64,000 nt of DNA from Muricoccus pecuniae (GCF_014199205.1 NZ_JACIJD010000012.1:62001-126000), one strand, 5' to 3'; shown: positions 18,731 to 27,608, counted from the stretch's first letter. Numbers and translations: made by a program. Notes: generated by a model from the letters alone, not told the origin.

Positions 18731-19579
18731 CTAGCAGGGCTGGGCCATGAACACGCGCGACGGCGTGACGAACTCCTCCTGCGCCGCGACCGTCAGGATC
18801 TCGCGCGACCCCTCCTCCGCCGTGCGGCGCAGCAGGCCGAAGACGGAGGATGTGGCGGCGGAGAGGGCGAGGCGCGAATCGTCCCAGCGCAGTCGGTGGA
18901 AGAGGAAGAGCGCCGCCATCGCGTCCCCCGCGCCATTGACCGAGATGGGAAGGCGCGGCGTCCGCACCCGCCAGAAGCGCCCGTCCTCCCCGGCCAGGAG
19001 GTCCACCGCGTCCGCCGGCGTGTCCTCCACCTCAAGGCTGGTGACGAGCACGGTGCGGGGGCCGCGCGCCTGGAGCGTGCGGACGGCCGCCTTCGCGTCG
19101 TCCAGCGAGACCACCTGCCGCCCCGTCATCCATTCCAGCTCGAACTGGTTGGGGGTCACGATGGAGGCCTGGGGCACTGCCCTGTCGCGCATGAACTCGG
19201 GGATCCCGGGGCGCACGAAGACGCCGCGGCCGACATCGCCGATCACGGGGTCGCAGCACCAGATCGCGGCGGGGTTGGCCGCGCGCACCTTCTCCACGGC
19301 GCCCAGGATCGCCTCGCCGATCGAGGCGTCGCCCATGTAGCCGGAGAGCACGGCGTCGCAGCGCGGCAGCGCGCCGCGCTCCTCGATTCCCTGGACGAGG
19401 TCGCCGATCAGCTCCGCCCCGAAGACCTGGCCGCGCCACGCGCCGTAGCCCGTGTGGTTCGAGAACTGCACGGTGTTCACCGCCCAGACCTCCGCTCCCA
19501 GGCGCTGGAGGGGAAAGACCGCGCTGGCATTGCCGACATGGCCGTAGGCGACCCAGGACTGGATCGAGAGGATGTTCAT
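18731..19579 (-). CDS. pdxY: Pyridoxal kinase PdxY
   Basis: A 282-residue ribokinase-like enzyme of the pyridoxal kinase family, phosphorylating pyridoxal in B6 salvage. It begins [17 protein letters not shown] (ATP/PL-binding start of the family), has [14 protein letters not shown] and [12 protein letters not shown], and the anion-hole/catalytic motif is [14 protein letters not shown], with D as the base. Typical length for PdxY. An in-frame GTG/ATG region eight codons upstream is less likely. It stands as a single gene in a minus-strand run. Confidence 0.92.
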   Translation of the reverse strand: MNILSIQSWVAYGHVGNASAVFPLQRLGAEVWAVNTVQFSNHTGYGAWRGQVFGAELIGDLVQGIEERGALPRCDAVLSGYMGDASIGEAILGAVEKVRAANPAAIWCCDPVIGDVGRGVFVRPGIPEFMRDRAVPQASIVTPNQFELEWMTGRQVVSLDDAKAAVRTLQARGPRTVLVTSLEVEDTPADAVDLLAGEDGRFWRVRTPRLPISVNGAGDAMAALFLFHRLRWDDSRLALSAATSSVFGLLRRTAEEGSREILTVAAQEEFVTPSRVFMAQPC

Positions 19580-19691
19580 CGCAGAACCCACCCCGCGCGG
19601 CACCGGGAATCGCCGCCTCGCCCGCGGGGCGGCGTGCGGCGACCCTCCCTAGCCCCGCCCCGCCCGGGCTGTCACGCCGGGTGGAGAGGCC

Positions 19692-20435
19692 TCAGGCGCA
19701 GCGCCCGCCATCCACGGGCAGCAGCACGCCCGTGATAAAGGAGGAGGCGTCCTCGGCCAGCCAGACGCAGGCATTGGCGATGTCGGCCGGGGTGGAAAGG
19801 CGGCCGATCGGGATGGTGGCGAGGAAGCGCTGCCGGTTCTCCGGCGTGTCCTCCACGCCCATGAAGGCGGAGGTCAGGCCCGTCACGCCCATCACGGGGC
19901 AGACGGCGTTCACCCGGACATTGTCCTTCGCCCATTCCTGGGCGAGCGCCTGGGTGAAGACGTTCACCGCCCCCTTCGTGCCGTTGTACCAGGTGAGGCC
20001 GGGGCGGGGCCGGAGCCCGGCGGTGGAGGAGATGGTGACGAAGCTGCCGCCGCCCCGCGCCTTCAGCGCGGGAAAGGCCGACTTCGCCATGAGGAAGACG
20101 GACTTCACGTTGATGGCGAAGACGCGGTCGAACTCCTCCTCCGACACGTCGAGGGAGGGCTGGTTGCGATAGGTCCAGCCGGCATTGTTCACCACGATGT
20201 CCAGCCCGCCGAGGGCGGAGACGGCGCCGTCCACCATCGCCTGGATGTCGGCCGCGCGGGAGACGTCCCCTCCCAGCGCCACGCCGCCGATCTCCCCGGC
20301 GACGCGCTGCGCCCCTTCCAGGTTGAGGTCGGCGACGGCGACCTTCGCGCCCTGAGCCGCATATTCCCGCGCGATCCCCTCGCCGAAGCCCGAAGCGGCA
20401 CCGGTGACGAGCGCGAGCTTGCCCTGTAGGCGCAT
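19692..20435 (-). CDS. SDR-family NAD(P)-dependent oxidoreductase
   Basis: A 247-residue classical short-chain dehydrogenase. The cofactor motif is [12 protein letters not shown], the structural NNAGW follows, and the catalytic set is N (VFAIN), S (TISSTAG), Y and K in YNGTKGAV. The aspartate in VADLN at the end of beta 2 favours NAD(H). The sequence resembles FabG-like/3-oxoacyl or glucose dehydrogenase groups; substrate not determinable. It is divergent from the small YkvA-like gene. Confidence 0.88.
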   Translation of the reverse strand: MRLQGKLALVTGAASGFGEGIAREYAAQGAKVAVADLNLEGAQRVAGEIGGVALGGDVSRAADIQAMVDGAVSALGGLDIVVNNAGWTYRNQPSLDVSEEEFDRVFAINVKSVFLMAKSAFPALKARGGGSFVTISSTAGLRPRPGLTWYNGTKGAVNVFTQALAQEWAKDNVRVNAVCPVMGVTGLTSAFMGVEDTPENRQRFLATIPIGRLSTPADIANACVWLAEDASSFITGVLLPVDGGRCA

Positions 20436-20515
20436 GGTTCCATTCTCCTGGACGTTCCGGCGGGCACTCTGGGAAACGGGCCGGGAGCGGTCAACGAGGC
20501 GGGCGGGAGGACGGG

Positions 20516-20896
20516 GTGCTGAAACGGCTTCGCGACTGGGCGCGCGCGATCCGGCGGGATGTCCACGCCCTGTTCCTGGCGGCGCGGGACCATCGCACGC
20601 CCCTGTACGCGCGCGCCCTCGCCCTGGCCATCGCCGCCTATGCCCTCAGCCCGATCGACCTGATCCCGGACTTCATCCCCGTCCTCGGCCTGCTGGACGA
20701 GGCGATCCTGCTTCCCCTTGCCATCCGGCTGGCGATTCGCCTGATCCCGCAGGCGCTGATGGCGGAGCACCGGGCCGCCGCTCTCGCCGCCTCCCGCCGG
20801 CCCTCCAGCAGGGCGGGCGCGGGCTTCGTCATCCTCATCTGGCTGGCCGGCTTCGCCCTCCTGCTCCGCTGGCTCTGGCCGGAGGCGGCGGGTTAG
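20516..20896 (+). CDS. YkvA-like DUF1232 membrane protein
   Basis: A 126-residue protein with the DUF1232 core [23 protein letters not shown], followed by a charged linker and a C-terminal hydrophobic segment ([18 protein letters not shown]). Family function is unknown; members are small membrane-associated proteins. The GTG at 20516 follows GGGAGGACG at suitable distance. Confidence 0.8.
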   Translation: MLKRLRDWARAIRRDVHALFLAARDHRTPLYARALALAIAAYALSPIDLIPDFIPVLGLLDEAILLPLAIRLAIRLIPQALMAEHRAAALAASRRPSSRAGAGFVILIWLAGFALLLRWLWPEAAG

Positions 20897-20931
20897 TCCG
20901 GGGCAACGGCCCCCGGGGGAGCAGGCAGATG

Positions 20932-20960
20932 TTGCACCCCCCGTTCCCCTCCGCTAAACG
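20932..20960 (+). promoter_or_regulatory. Candidate sigma-70 type promoter of rpmE
   Basis: TTGCAC (20932-20937), a 17-base spacer and TAAACG (20955-20960) lie about 58 bases before the rpmE start, in the gap after the DUF1232 gene. The hexamers are good matches for an alphaproteobacterial housekeeping promoter. Sequence resemblance only. Confidence 0.4.
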
Positions 20961-21018
20961 CCCGCAATTCGCGCTTCCGGTCGGCATCGGCGGCGCCAAA
21001 CTCCATGGAATCCGCCCG

Positions 21019-21246
21019 ATGAAGTCCGACATCCATCCCGACTACCACGAGATCACGGTCATCATGACCGACGGGACGACCTACAAGACCCGTTCCTGCA
21101 TGGGCAAGGAAGGCGACACGCTGCGCCTCGACATCGACCCCAAGTCCCATCCGGCCTGGACGGGCGTGCAGCGCATCGTGGACACGGGCGGCCAGATCGC
21201 CAAGTTCAACAAGAAGTTCGCGGGCATCGGCACGCGCAAGGGCTGA
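21019..21246 (+). CDS. rpmE: Ribosomal protein L31
   Basis: A 75-residue L31 of the large ribosomal subunit ([48 protein letters not shown]). It has only one cysteine, so it is the zinc-free (C-minus) form. The frame continues upstream, but the ATG at 21019 gives the canonical N-terminus. A strong hairpin follows downstream. Confidence 0.96.
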   Translation: MKSDIHPDYHEITVIMTDGTTYKTRSCMGKEGDTLRLDIDPKSHPAWTGVQRIVDTGGQIAKFNKKFAGIGTRKG

Positions 21247-21284
21247 TCGGCTTCCTGCGCATAGCAGGGTTGCATCAGACGCAG

Positions 21285-21331
21285 AATGGGAAGGGCTCCG
21301 GCGCTTGAAGCGCCGGGGCCCTTTTCCCATT
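21285..21331 (+). terminator. Hairpin terminator after rpmE
   Basis: A long inverted repeat: AATGGGAAGGGC and CCGGCGC on the left pair with GCGCCGG and GGCCCTTTTCCCATT on the right around a TTGA loop, with one or two mismatches. The stem sits 38 bases after the rpmE stop and before the hsp20 leader. The run of T lies within the descending arm. Confidence 0.65.
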
Positions 21332-21350
21332 TCAGGCCCTGTCAGCGGTG

Positions 21351-21467
21351 CCCGTACGGGGCCGTTGGCGTGGGGCGAACCGGACGCACGGCCCAATCGG
21401 GGGTGCATCGAGCCGGAGAGCCCCGCATCGCAAACCGACGTGACCTTGCTCTCGCAGGAGGTTTCTC
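21351..21467 (+). promoter_or_regulatory. ROSE-like RNA thermometer in the hsp20 leader
   Basis: The hsp20 leader folds into successive hairpins. GGGCCGT (21359-21365) pairs with ACGGCCC (21388-21394), with GCGT/ACGC inside. The last element sets CCTTGCT (21444-21450) against AGGAGG (21456-21461), the ribosome binding site, with one G left unpaired. TTGCT (the UYGCU box) opposite a GGAGG Shine-Dalgarno with a bulged G is the signature of ROSE elements, which block translation of small heat-shock genes until the temperature rises. Position and sequence both fit; folding was done by eye. Confidence 0.7.
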
Positions 21468-21962
21468 GTGAACGCTCTCGACTTCTCTCCCCTTTTCCGC
21501 ACCGCCATCGGCTTCGATCGTCTCGCCCGCCTGATGGACACGGCCCGCGCGGCCGCCGACGCCCCGTCCTACCCGCCCTACAACATCGAGCGCACGGCCG
21601 ATGACGCCTACACGCTGACGATGGCCGTGGCCGGCTTCGGGCAGGACGACATCGAGATCACCGCCCAGGACAACGTCCTCGTGGTCTCCGGCAAGGCCCC
21701 GCAGGCGCAGGATGAGGGCCGCTTCCTCCACCGTGGCATCGCCGGCCGCGCCTTCGAGCGCCGCTTCGTCCTCGCGGACCATCTCCGCGTCGAGGGTGCC
21801 AGCCTGGAGAACGGCCTTCTCCACGTCGCCCTGAAGCGCGAGGTGCCCGAGGCGCTGAAGCCCCGCCGCATCGCGATCGGTTCCTCCCGCCCGCAGCAGC
21901 CGGCGATCGAGGGCCGTGCCGAGGCGGCGAACACCCAGGACGGCCAGGCCCAGGCGGCCTGA
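21468..21962 (+). CDS. Small heat-shock protein Hsp20
   Basis: A 164-residue alpha-crystallin domain chaperone. The domain runs from about residue 35 (YPPYNIERTADDAYTLTMAVAGF) to the C-terminal end of the beta sandwich with ENGLLHVALKRE, the family's A-x-x-x-N-G-V/L-L box, and IAIGSS as the I-x-I tail. It binds unfolding proteins during heat stress. The GTG at 21468 follows GGAGG, which is itself sequestered in a ROSE-like fold. The class fits alphaproteobacterial class A/B sHsps. Confidence 0.93.
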   Translation: MNALDFSPLFRTAIGFDRLARLMDTARAAADAPSYPPYNIERTADDAYTLTMAVAGFGQDDIEITAQDNVLVVSGKAPQAQDEGRFLHRGIAGRAFERRFVLADHLRVEGASLENGLLHVALKREVPEALKPRRIAIGSSRPQQPAIEGRAEAANTQDGQAQAA

Positions 21963-21981
21963 TCCCCAGGGGACTCGCATG

Positions 21982-22015
21982 AAAAGGGGCCGGCGGAGCG
22001 ATCCGCCGGCCTTTT
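21982..22015. terminator. Terminator between hsp20 and the DUF1192 gene
   Basis: AAAAGGGGCCGGCGGA and TCCGCCGGCCTTTT pair around a GCGA loop, with a two-G bulge on the left. A-rich and T-rich flanks on each side make it usable from both strands: after hsp20 on plus and after the convergent DUF1192 gene on minus, whose stop lies directly beyond. Confidence 0.7.
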
Positions 22016-22017
22016 CC

Positions 22018-22209
22018 TTACCCCGGCTTGCGGAAGAAGGCGTCCGCCGCCGCCCGCTGGGCCCCGCGCGCGGCGATGGCGGCCTCGGCCTTCGCGATCT
22101 CTGCCCGCAGCGCCTCGATGTAGTGGCGCAGCGCCTCCTCGGACCAGCCGTCCAGCTTCTGCGGGGCGAAGCCCATCTCCGGGCGGCGCCGCTCCTCTTC
22201 CTCAAACAT
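22018..22209 (-). CDS. DUF1192 family small protein
   Basis: A 63-residue protein with the DUF1192 pattern: an acidic N-terminus (MFEEEERRRPE), then an amphipathic, probably coiled-coil segment (SEEALRHYIEALRAEIAKAEAAIAAR) and RAAADAFFRKPG at the end. Function unknown. The family is widespread in alphaproteobacteria as short cytosolic proteins. It is divergent from the TrcR gene. Confidence 0.8.
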   Translation of the reverse strand: MFEEEERRRPEMGFAPQKLDGWSEEALRHYIEALRAEIAKAEAAIAARGAQRAAADAFFRKPG

Positions 22210-22333
22210 CCGCGGACTCCTCTCTTCCGGCTTTGACCGGCTCCATCCCCCTCTCTATATCCGCACGCAACAGCCCAGGGGGTTGCCCGGCCCCCGCCGA
22301 CCATTCCCCCGGTCGCGACGAGGTTCCCGCCCT

Positions 22334-22888
22334 ATGCCCACTCCGCTGATGCCCAAGGCCACCGCCGTGTGGCTGATCGACAAGACCTCCCTTACCTTCG
22401 ACCAGGTGGCCGAGTTCGTCGGCATGCACCCCCTGGAAGTCCAGGCCATCGCCGACGGCGAGGTGGCGCAGGGCATCGTAGGCTACGACCCCGTGGCGAA
22501 TGCGCAGCTAACCCGCCAGGAGATCGCCCGCTGCGAGGCGGACCCGAAGGCGCGGCTGCAGATCATGCAGAGCAACCTTCCTCAGCCGAAGATGCGCGGC
22601 AAGGGCGCGAAGTACACCCCCGTGGCCAAGCGCAACGACCGGCCGGACGGCATCGCCTGGCTGCTGCGGAACTACCCCCAGCTCACCGACGCGCAGGTGG
22701 CCAAGCTCCTCGGCACGACCAAGGAGACCATCGCCAAGGTGCGGGACCGCAGCCACTGGAACGCGGCCAACATCAAGCCGCGGGACCCCGTGATCCTCGG
22801 CCTGTGCAGCCAGTCCGACCTGAACGCGCTCATCGTCTCCATCGGCGCGGAGCCCGCCCCGACGGCGGTGGAGGACGACGCGGCCTGA
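22334..22888 (+). CDS. DUF1013 protein, TrcR-type cell-cycle transcriptional regulator
   Basis: A 184-residue DUF1013 protein (MPKATAVWLIDKTSLTFDQVAEF, GMHPLEVQAIADGEV, CEADPKARLQI, KYTPVAKRNDRPDGIAWLLRNYPQL, KLLGTTKETIAKVRDRSHWN). Two helix-turn-helix like segments are visible, at about residues 20-40 and 115-135. The family is called TrcR in Caulobacter-type alphaproteobacteria and linked to RNA polymerase and cell-cycle transcription. ATG 22334 gives the conserved N-terminus. Confidence 0.85.
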   Translation: MPTPLMPKATAVWLIDKTSLTFDQVAEFVGMHPLEVQAIADGEVAQGIVGYDPVANAQLTRQEIARCEADPKARLQIMQSNLPQPKMRGKGAKYTPVAKRNDRPDGIAWLLRNYPQLTDAQVAKLLGTTKETIAKVRDRSHWNAANIKPRDPVILGLCSQSDLNALIVSIGAEPAPTAVEDDAA

Positions 22889-22925
22889 TCCGGCCGCCTC
22901 GCGGAAACCGCGGCGAGGACGAAAA

Positions 22926-22956
22926 AAGGGCGGGCCCCCTCGGGGGACCCGCCCTT
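22926..22956. terminator. Bidirectional terminator between trcR-like and DUF465 genes
   Basis: AAGGGCGGG-C-CCCCC, loop TCG, GGGGG-A-CCCGCCCTT: a 14-bp stem with a single mismatch. The GAAAAAA run just left of it becomes a T-run when read on the minus strand, so it is best suited to end the minus-strand DUF465 gene (stop at 22979); it also lies 38 bases after the plus-strand gene. Confidence 0.75.
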
Positions 22957-22978
22957 CCTCATGGGGCCTGCGCGGCGC

Positions 22979-23161
22979 CTATTGCGGCCGGCGACGCTGC
23001 GCCTCCAGCCGCTCCAACTCCTCCTTCAGGCGAAGCTTCTCCCGCTTGAGGCGCGCCAGTTCGAGGCTGTCCGGCATGGGCCTGGCATCCTCGGCGAGAA
23101 TGCGCGCGTCCAGCGCGTTGTGACGGTCCTTGAGCGACTGCAGCCGGTGCGGGTTCAGCAT
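22979..23161 (-). CDS. DUF465 (YdcH-like) small protein, copy A
   Basis: A 60-residue DUF465 protein: MLNPHRLQSLKDRHNALDARILAE, then a run of KREKLRLKEELERLEAQR that should form a helical hairpin or coiled coil. Function unknown. The ATG at 23161 starts the canonical domain; the frame is open upstream with no family similarity. A paralogue is transcribed divergently from 23339, so the two share a 177-bp intergenic region. Confidence 0.85.
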   Translation of the reverse strand: MLNPHRLQSLKDRHNALDARILAEDARPMPDSLELARLKREKLRLKEELERLEAQRRRPQ

Positions 23162-23338
23162 ACGCTTGATCCTTGTCCTGCCAGATTCGTCGGTTTTCGG
23201 TCGTATCCGCGCGGCGTCTGTCGCCGCCGCGCGGGAGATGATATGGCAAGACCTAGCCCCAGGCGCGAGAATTCTCACGCCTTTATCAACCCGCCCCCGC
23301 TCCTGGCCGCAGGGGCGGCCCGACCCATCCGGGGGATC

Positions 23339-23539
23339 ATGCTGGCCGAACGCGACAGCCTCCTGCGCCGCCTCCACGAGCTGCGGAGCGAGCACCGTGA
23401 CCTCGACACCGTCATCGCCCGCATCGAGGACAGCCGCTACGATCAGCTCCAGCTGCAGCGCCTGAAGAAGCGCAAGCTGAAGCTGAAGGACGAGATCGCC
23501 TGGCTCGAGAGCCAGCTCGTCCCGGATATCATCGCGTGA
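23339..23539 (+). CDS. DUF465 (YdcH-like) small protein, copy B, coupled to purE
   Basis: A 66-residue DUF465 protein ([23 protein letters not shown], then [25 protein letters not shown]). It shares the charged K/E/L-rich second helix with the divergent copy A but differs in the first helix. Its stop overlaps the GTG of purE (GTGA), so it is the first gene of a purE-purK transcript. Function unknown. Confidence 0.85.
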   Translation: MLAERDSLLRRLHELRSEHRDLDTVIARIEDSRYDQLQLQRLKKRKLKLKDEIAWLESQLVPDIIA

Positions 23540-24027
23540 GAGGCGCCCGCCCGCCGCTGGTCGGCATCATCATGGGCTCCCGCTCCGACTGGGAGACGAT
23601 GCGCCACGCCGCCGAGATGCTGGAAGGGCTGGAGGTGCCGCACGAATGCCGCGTCGTCTCCGCCCACCGCACGCCGCGGCGCATGGTGGACTACGCCGAA
23701 TCGGCCGTCTCCCGCGGGCTGAAGGTCATCATCGCTGGCGCCGGCGGCGCCGCCCACCTGCCGGGCATGACGGCCAGCATGACCCGCCTGCCCGTCCTCG
23801 GCGTGCCGGTGGAGAGCCACGCGCTGCGGGGCCAGGATTCGCTCCTCTCCATCGTGCAGATGCCGGCCGGCATCCCGGTCGGCACGCTGGCCATCGGCCG
23901 CGCCGGCGCGGTGAACGCGGCGCTGATGGCCGCCGCCATCCTCGCCCTCTCCGACTCCGCCCTGGCCGACCGGCTGGAGGCGCATCGCCGCGCCCAGACC
24001 GAGGGTGTGTCGGAGAGCGTGGCGTGA
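23536..24027 (+). CDS. purE: PurE, N5-carboxyaminoimidazole ribonucleotide mutase
   Basis: A 163-residue class I PurE that converts N5-CAIR to CAIR in purine synthesis. The active-site blocks are [22 protein letters not shown] and [12 protein letters not shown], and the histidine in SAHRTP is the catalytic one. It overlaps purK by four bases (GTGA) and is coupled to the upstream DUF465 gene. Confidence 0.96.
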   Translation: MRGARPPLVGIIMGSRSDWETMRHAAEMLEGLEVPHECRVVSAHRTPRRMVDYAESAVSRGLKVIIAGAGGAAHLPGMTASMTRLPVLGVPVESHALRGQDSLLSIVQMPAGIPVGTLAIGRAGAVNAALMAAAILALSDSALADRLEAHRRAQTEGVSESVA

Positions 24028-25154
24028 GCGCCAACCCCGGCCCCCTCCCCCCGGGTTCGACCATCGGCATCCTCGGCGGCGGCCAGCTCGGGCGGATGAC
24101 GGCGCTCGCCGCCGCGCGGCTCGGCTATCGCTGCCACGTCTTCTCCCCCACCCCCGGCGAGCCCGGCACCCAGGTCGCCGCCGAGAGCACGGTCGCCCCC
24201 TATGAGGACGAGGAGGCGCTCGGCCACTTCGCGCGCTCGGTGGATGTGGTGACCTTCGAGTTCGAGAACGTGCCCGCCGCGACGCTCGACCGGCTCGCCG
24301 CCATCGTCCCCTGCCGGCCTGGCACGCGCGCCCTCTCCATCTGCCAGGACCGGCTGCTGGAGAAGGAGTTCCTGGCCAGGGCGGGCGTGCCTGTCGCCCC
24401 CTGGGCCGCCATCCATTCCGCCGCCGACCTCCCGGCCGCGCTGGCGACGACCGGCCTGCCCGCCGTCCTCAAGACCACCCGCCTCGGCTATGACGGCCGC
24501 GGCCAGGCGGTGGTCCGCACGGCTGAGGAGGCCGAGGCGGCCCTCGCCCGCCTCTCCCCCCATCCGCTGATCGCGGAGGCCTTCGTCCCCTTCGCGGCGG
24601 AGATCTCGGCCATCGCCGCGCGCGGGGTGGATGGCGACTGCGTGACCTACGATGCCGTCGAGAATCGCCACGCCCACCACATCCTGGACCTCTCCTTCGC
24701 GCCCGCCCGGGTCGCGCAGGAGGCGGCCGAGGCCGCGCGCCGCCACGCCGCCTCCGTGGCCGAGGCGCTGGAGCTGGTCGGCGTGCTGGCGGTGGAGTTC
24801 TTCCTCCTTCCCGACGGAAGCCTTCTCGGCAACGAGATCGCCCCGCGCCCGCACAACTCCGGCCACTGGACGATCGACGCCTGCCAGGCGAGCCAGTTCG
24901 ACCAGCACGCCCGCGCCGTTGCCGGCCTGCCCCTCGCGCCCGCAGAGCGGCACGGCGACGCGGTGATGCGCAACCTCGTCGGGCCGGAGGGGATGGCGCG
25001 GTGGCCTGCTCTGGCCGGTGCGGCAGGCGTTTCGCCGCATCTCTACGGCAAGGTGGAGGCTCGGCCAGGGCGCAAGATGGGGCACGCCACGCGGGTGCTC
25101 CCTATGGGTGCGCTTGCCACCCTGGATGAGACGGATCTCCTCAACCATCTGTGA
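24024..25154 (+). CDS. purK: PurK, N5-carboxyaminoimidazole ribonucleotide synthase
   Basis: A 376-residue ATP-grasp enzyme making N5-CAIR from AIR, bicarbonate and ATP. It has [37 protein letters not shown] and the late ATP-grasp block [18 protein letters not shown]. It works directly before PurE in the pathway and shares a GTGA overlap with it. The GTG at 24024 is favoured by that overlap. Confidence 0.96.
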   Translation: MSANPGPLPPGSTIGILGGGQLGRMTALAAARLGYRCHVFSPTPGEPGTQVAAESTVAPYEDEEALGHFARSVDVVTFEFENVPAATLDRLAAIVPCRPGTRALSICQDRLLEKEFLARAGVPVAPWAAIHSAADLPAALATTGLPAVLKTTRLGYDGRGQAVVRTAEEAEAALARLSPHPLIAEAFVPFAAEISAIAARGVDGDCVTYDAVENRHAHHILDLSFAPARVAQEAAEAARRHAASVAEALELVGVLAVEFFLLPDGSLLGNEIAPRPHNSGHWTIDACQASQFDQHARAVAGLPLAPAERHGDAVMRNLVGPEGMARWPALAGAAGVSPHLYGKVEARPGRKMGHATRVLPMGALATLDETDLLNHL

Positions 25155-25332
25155 CCGAAATGCCAGGGTACGCTGTGGCTGATCTGCCACATCGACCCCC
25201 AAACCCGTTCCGCGCGCGGCGTGTCGCGGTGCGCGTCCCCCGGTCGAATGGTAGAGAAACGTCACGCGGCGCCGGAATCGGGAAACCCTGACCTCCACGC
25301 CGCGCGTCCCTGGTGGATCGGGAGTTCATACC

Positions 25333-26463
25333 ATGAGCCTGAAGAAGGCCCTCCTGGCCGCGACGATCATGTCGCTGCCGCTCGCCGCGCAGGCCCAGCC
25401 TGTCACCGGCGTCTACATCGCCGCCGGCGCCGGCTTCAACTGGCTGCAGAGCACGAACGACGGGGTCGAGGGCCCGGCCGGGACCGCGCTCGGCGTCGTC
25501 GGTGCCCGCACGAAGACCAACTTTGAGACCGGCTGGGTCGGCGTCGGCAGCATCGGCTACGGCTTCGGCAACGGCCTGCGCCTCGAGGCCGAGGGCAGCT
25601 ACCGCGAGAACGACGTGGCGGACTTCCGCTTCGGCAACGTGAACCCCGCCGGCCAGGGCGGCCGCGCCCGCACCTACGGTGCGATGGGCAACGTGCTGTT
25701 CGACCTCGCCCTGCCCGGCATCCCCGTCGTCCCCTACATCGGTGGTGGCGTCGGCTATCAGTGGCACGAGTATGACAGCGTTCGCGGCACCGCCTTCGGC
25801 CCGGGCGCTGCCAGCCGCTCGCTGACCGTTGACGACCGCGACGGCAGCTTCGCCTATCAGGGCATCGCCGGCGTGGCGCTGAACCTCGGCGTTCCCGGCC
25901 TCGCCCTGACGGCCGAGTACCGCTTCCTCGGCACGCTCGGCCATGAGCTGGACGCGAATCTCGGCACGCGCACGGTTGCCGCCAACCCGGCGACCCAGAC
26001 GAACGCCCGTGGCCGCCTGGACGTGGACAACTACAACCACTCCGTCCTGATCGGTCTGCGCTACGCCTTCAACGCGCCGCGCCCGGCGCCGGTGGTGGCA
26101 GTGGCTCCGGCCCCGGCGGCGGCTCCTGCCCCGGCGCGCACCTACCTCGTGTTCTTCGACTTCGACCGCGCCGACCTGACGGACCGCGCCCGCCAGATCA
26201 TCGGCGAGGCGGCCCAGGCCGTGAACTCGACGGGCACGACGCGCCTCGAAGTGGCCGGCCACGCCGACCGCTCGGGCACGCCGCAGTACAACCAGCGCCT
26301 GTCCCAGCGCCGCGCCGAGGCGGTGGCGGCCGAGCTTGCCCGCCGCGGCATCTCGCGCAACCAGATCTCGGTCCAGGCTTTCGGCGAGAGCCGCCCGCTG
26401 GTGCCGACCGCCGACGGCGTGCGCGAGCCGCAGAACCGCCGCGTCGAGATCGTGCTGCGCTAA
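25333..26463 (+). CDS. OmpA-family outer-membrane protein with peptidoglycan-binding domain
   Basis: A 376-residue OmpA protein: signal peptide (LLAATIMSLPLAAQAQ), an N-terminal eight-stranded barrel of about 225 residues rich in G/Y-aromatic repeats (YIGGGVGYQWHEYDS, AEYRFLGTLG), a Pro/Ala linker (APAPAAAPAPA), then an OmpA C-terminal domain with YLVFFDFDRADLT, VAGHADRSGTPQYNQRLSQRR and the NRRVEI end. It anchors the outer membrane to peptidoglycan. GGGAG precedes the ATG. An excellent terminator follows. Confidence 0.94.
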   Translation: MSLKKALLAATIMSLPLAAQAQPVTGVYIAAGAGFNWLQSTNDGVEGPAGTALGVVGARTKTNFETGWVGVGSIGYGFGNGLRLEAEGSYRENDVADFRFGNVNPAGQGGRARTYGAMGNVLFDLALPGIPVVPYIGGGVGYQWHEYDSVRGTAFGPGAASRSLTVDDRDGSFAYQGIAGVALNLGVPGLALTAEYRFLGTLGHELDANLGTRTVAANPATQTNARGRLDVDNYNHSVLIGLRYAFNAPRPAPVVAVAPAPAAAPAPARTYLVFFDFDRADLTDRARQIIGEAAQAVNSTGTTRLEVAGHADRSGTPQYNQRLSQRRAEAVAAELARRGISRNQISVQAFGESRPLVPTADGVREPQNRRVEIVLR

Positions 26464-26490
26464 GCAGAACGGCCTCCCGCGAGGGCGTCC

Positions 26491-26527
26491 AGGGGGCGGG
26501 ACCGAAAGGTCCCGCCCCCTTTCTTTT
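26491..26527 (+). terminator. Rho-independent terminator of the OmpA gene
   Basis: AGGGGGCGGGACC and GGTCCCGCCCCCT form a perfect 13-bp stem closed by a GAAA tetraloop, followed by TTCTTTT. It begins 28 bases after the stop codon. One of the clearest intrinsic terminators of the window. Confidence 0.92.
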
Positions 26528-26623
26528 CGATCCGACGCGCCCCCTGCCGCGATGCTGGACAAGCACGGAGCGCGGGCGAATCCTTGCGGAGGAGAAACCC
26601 TCTGCGCCGAGGAGCCGCGGGCG

Positions 26624-27007
26624 ATGCGCGCCGCCACCCTTTTCCCGCCCCTGCTCATCCTGGCGGCCTGCACCCCGGCCCCGCGGGAGCCCGGGCTGGC
26701 CGGCTATCTCCACATCCTCACGGCGGCACGCGACGCGCGTGAGGCCTGCGCCGGACTTCCCGGATGCACGACACCCGGGCTGGAGAGGGATCTCGCCCGG
26801 GCGGAGGCCGGAACCCCCTCCGAGTTCATGCTTCCGAGCCAGATGGCAGCGACCGAGCGGAGCCTTGCCGAGGCGGCTCTTCAGGCGGCCCATGCCGATT
26901 GCCGCGGCCGCGGGATCAAGCCGGGCTCGGCACGCTGGGAGCGCTGCCACCTCGACCGCGGCATCGCCCGGCTCGGAGAGGTGGCCGGGCTCTCGCCGGT
27001 GCCCTGA
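26624..27007 (+). CDS. Small putative lipoprotein, unknown function
   Basis: A 127-residue protein with a lipoprotein-like signal (MRAATLFPPLLILAACTP, cysteine at 16). The mature part has four further cysteines (EACAGLPGC, ADCRG, ERCHL), possibly two disulfides, and no domain that I recognise. Codon use is like the surroundings. GAGGAG lies nine bases before the ATG at 26624; longer in-frame starts exist but lack a signal peptide. Confidence 0.6.
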   Translation: MRAATLFPPLLILAACTPAPREPGLAGYLHILTAARDAREACAGLPGCTTPGLERDLARAEAGTPSEFMLPSQMAATERSLAEAALQAAHADCRGRGIKPGSARWERCHLDRGIARLGEVAGLSPVP

Positions 27008-27012
27008 AATGA

Positions 27013-27038
27013 CGAAGGGCGCCTCGCGGCGCCCTTCG
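27013..27038. terminator. Hairpin between convergent genes
   Basis: CGAAGGGCGCC and GGCGCCCTTCG make a perfect 11-bp stem with a TCGC loop between two convergent genes (stops at 27007 and 27063). No T-run is visible, so it may slow rather than fully stop transcription, or act with Rho. Confidence 0.6.
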
Positions 27039-27062
27039 AACCGTTCCGCTCCTGCCCGCCGA

Positions 27063-27608
27063 TCAGCGGCCGGAGGTGGACACCTTGCGGACCGTGGTGC
27101 CGCGGCGCTCCGGCGCCGGGCGGGCCGCCGGAGTGGCCGGGGCCGCCGAGGCGCCGCAGTCGTTGCGGCCATGCGGGTTGGAGAGGTTGTTCTGCTGGGC
27201 GATCGTCGCCAGCGCCTCGGAGCTCTTCGGCGCCGCAAGGGCGGCCGTGAAGAGCGGCGCGACGTTGCGGCAGAAATGCGAGCCCTGGCGGATGCCGTCC
27301 TGCGACTGCGCATTGGCGAGCTGCGTGATGTAGCCGTCCAGCGAGGACTGGCCGCGCGCGCCGGCGGTGCGGCGGTAATGCGCGTTGATGCCGCGGTAGG
27401 CACCCTCGAGCTCGCCCTTATACTGGCGGACGAAGGTGTTGTACTGCTCGTCCTGCTGGCAGGAGAGCGCGGCGACCATCAGCTGGCTCTGCAGGGCGCG
27501 CACGTCGAAGGCGGCCTTCTCGGCGGGCTGCACGCAGGTCTGCGCCATGGCAGGGGTCGCAACGACGGCGGCCACGAGGCCGGCGGCGAGGAAGCGAAAC
27601 GGCGACAT
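27063..27608 (-). CDS. Secreted protein of unknown function
   Basis: A 181-residue exported protein. The signal peptide is MSPFRFLAAGLVAAVVATPAMAQ. The mature part is helical, with KAAFDVRALQSQLMVAALSCQQ, FVRQYKGELEGAYRGINAHYRR and a Pro/Ala-rich tail; cysteines are at TCVQP, LSCQQ, HFCRN and NDCGA, enough for two disulfides. It resembles small periplasmic proteins found in related genomes, but no named family was recognised. ATG 27608 is favoured by the signal peptide. Confidence 0.7.
   Translation of the reverse strand: MSPFRFLAAGLVAAVVATPAMAQTCVQPAEKAAFDVRALQSQLMVAALSCQQDEQYNTFVRQYKGELEGAYRGINAHYRRTAGARGQSSLDGYITQLANAQSQDGIRQGSHFCRNVAPLFTAALAAPKSSEALATIAQQNNLSNPHGRNDCGASAAPATPAARPAPERRGTTVRKVSTSGR

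Noticed and set aside
25174-25191. Inverted repeat TGTGGC...GCCACA after purK
   Set aside because: Six-base arms only, no T-run and no position that suggests an operator; too weak to list.
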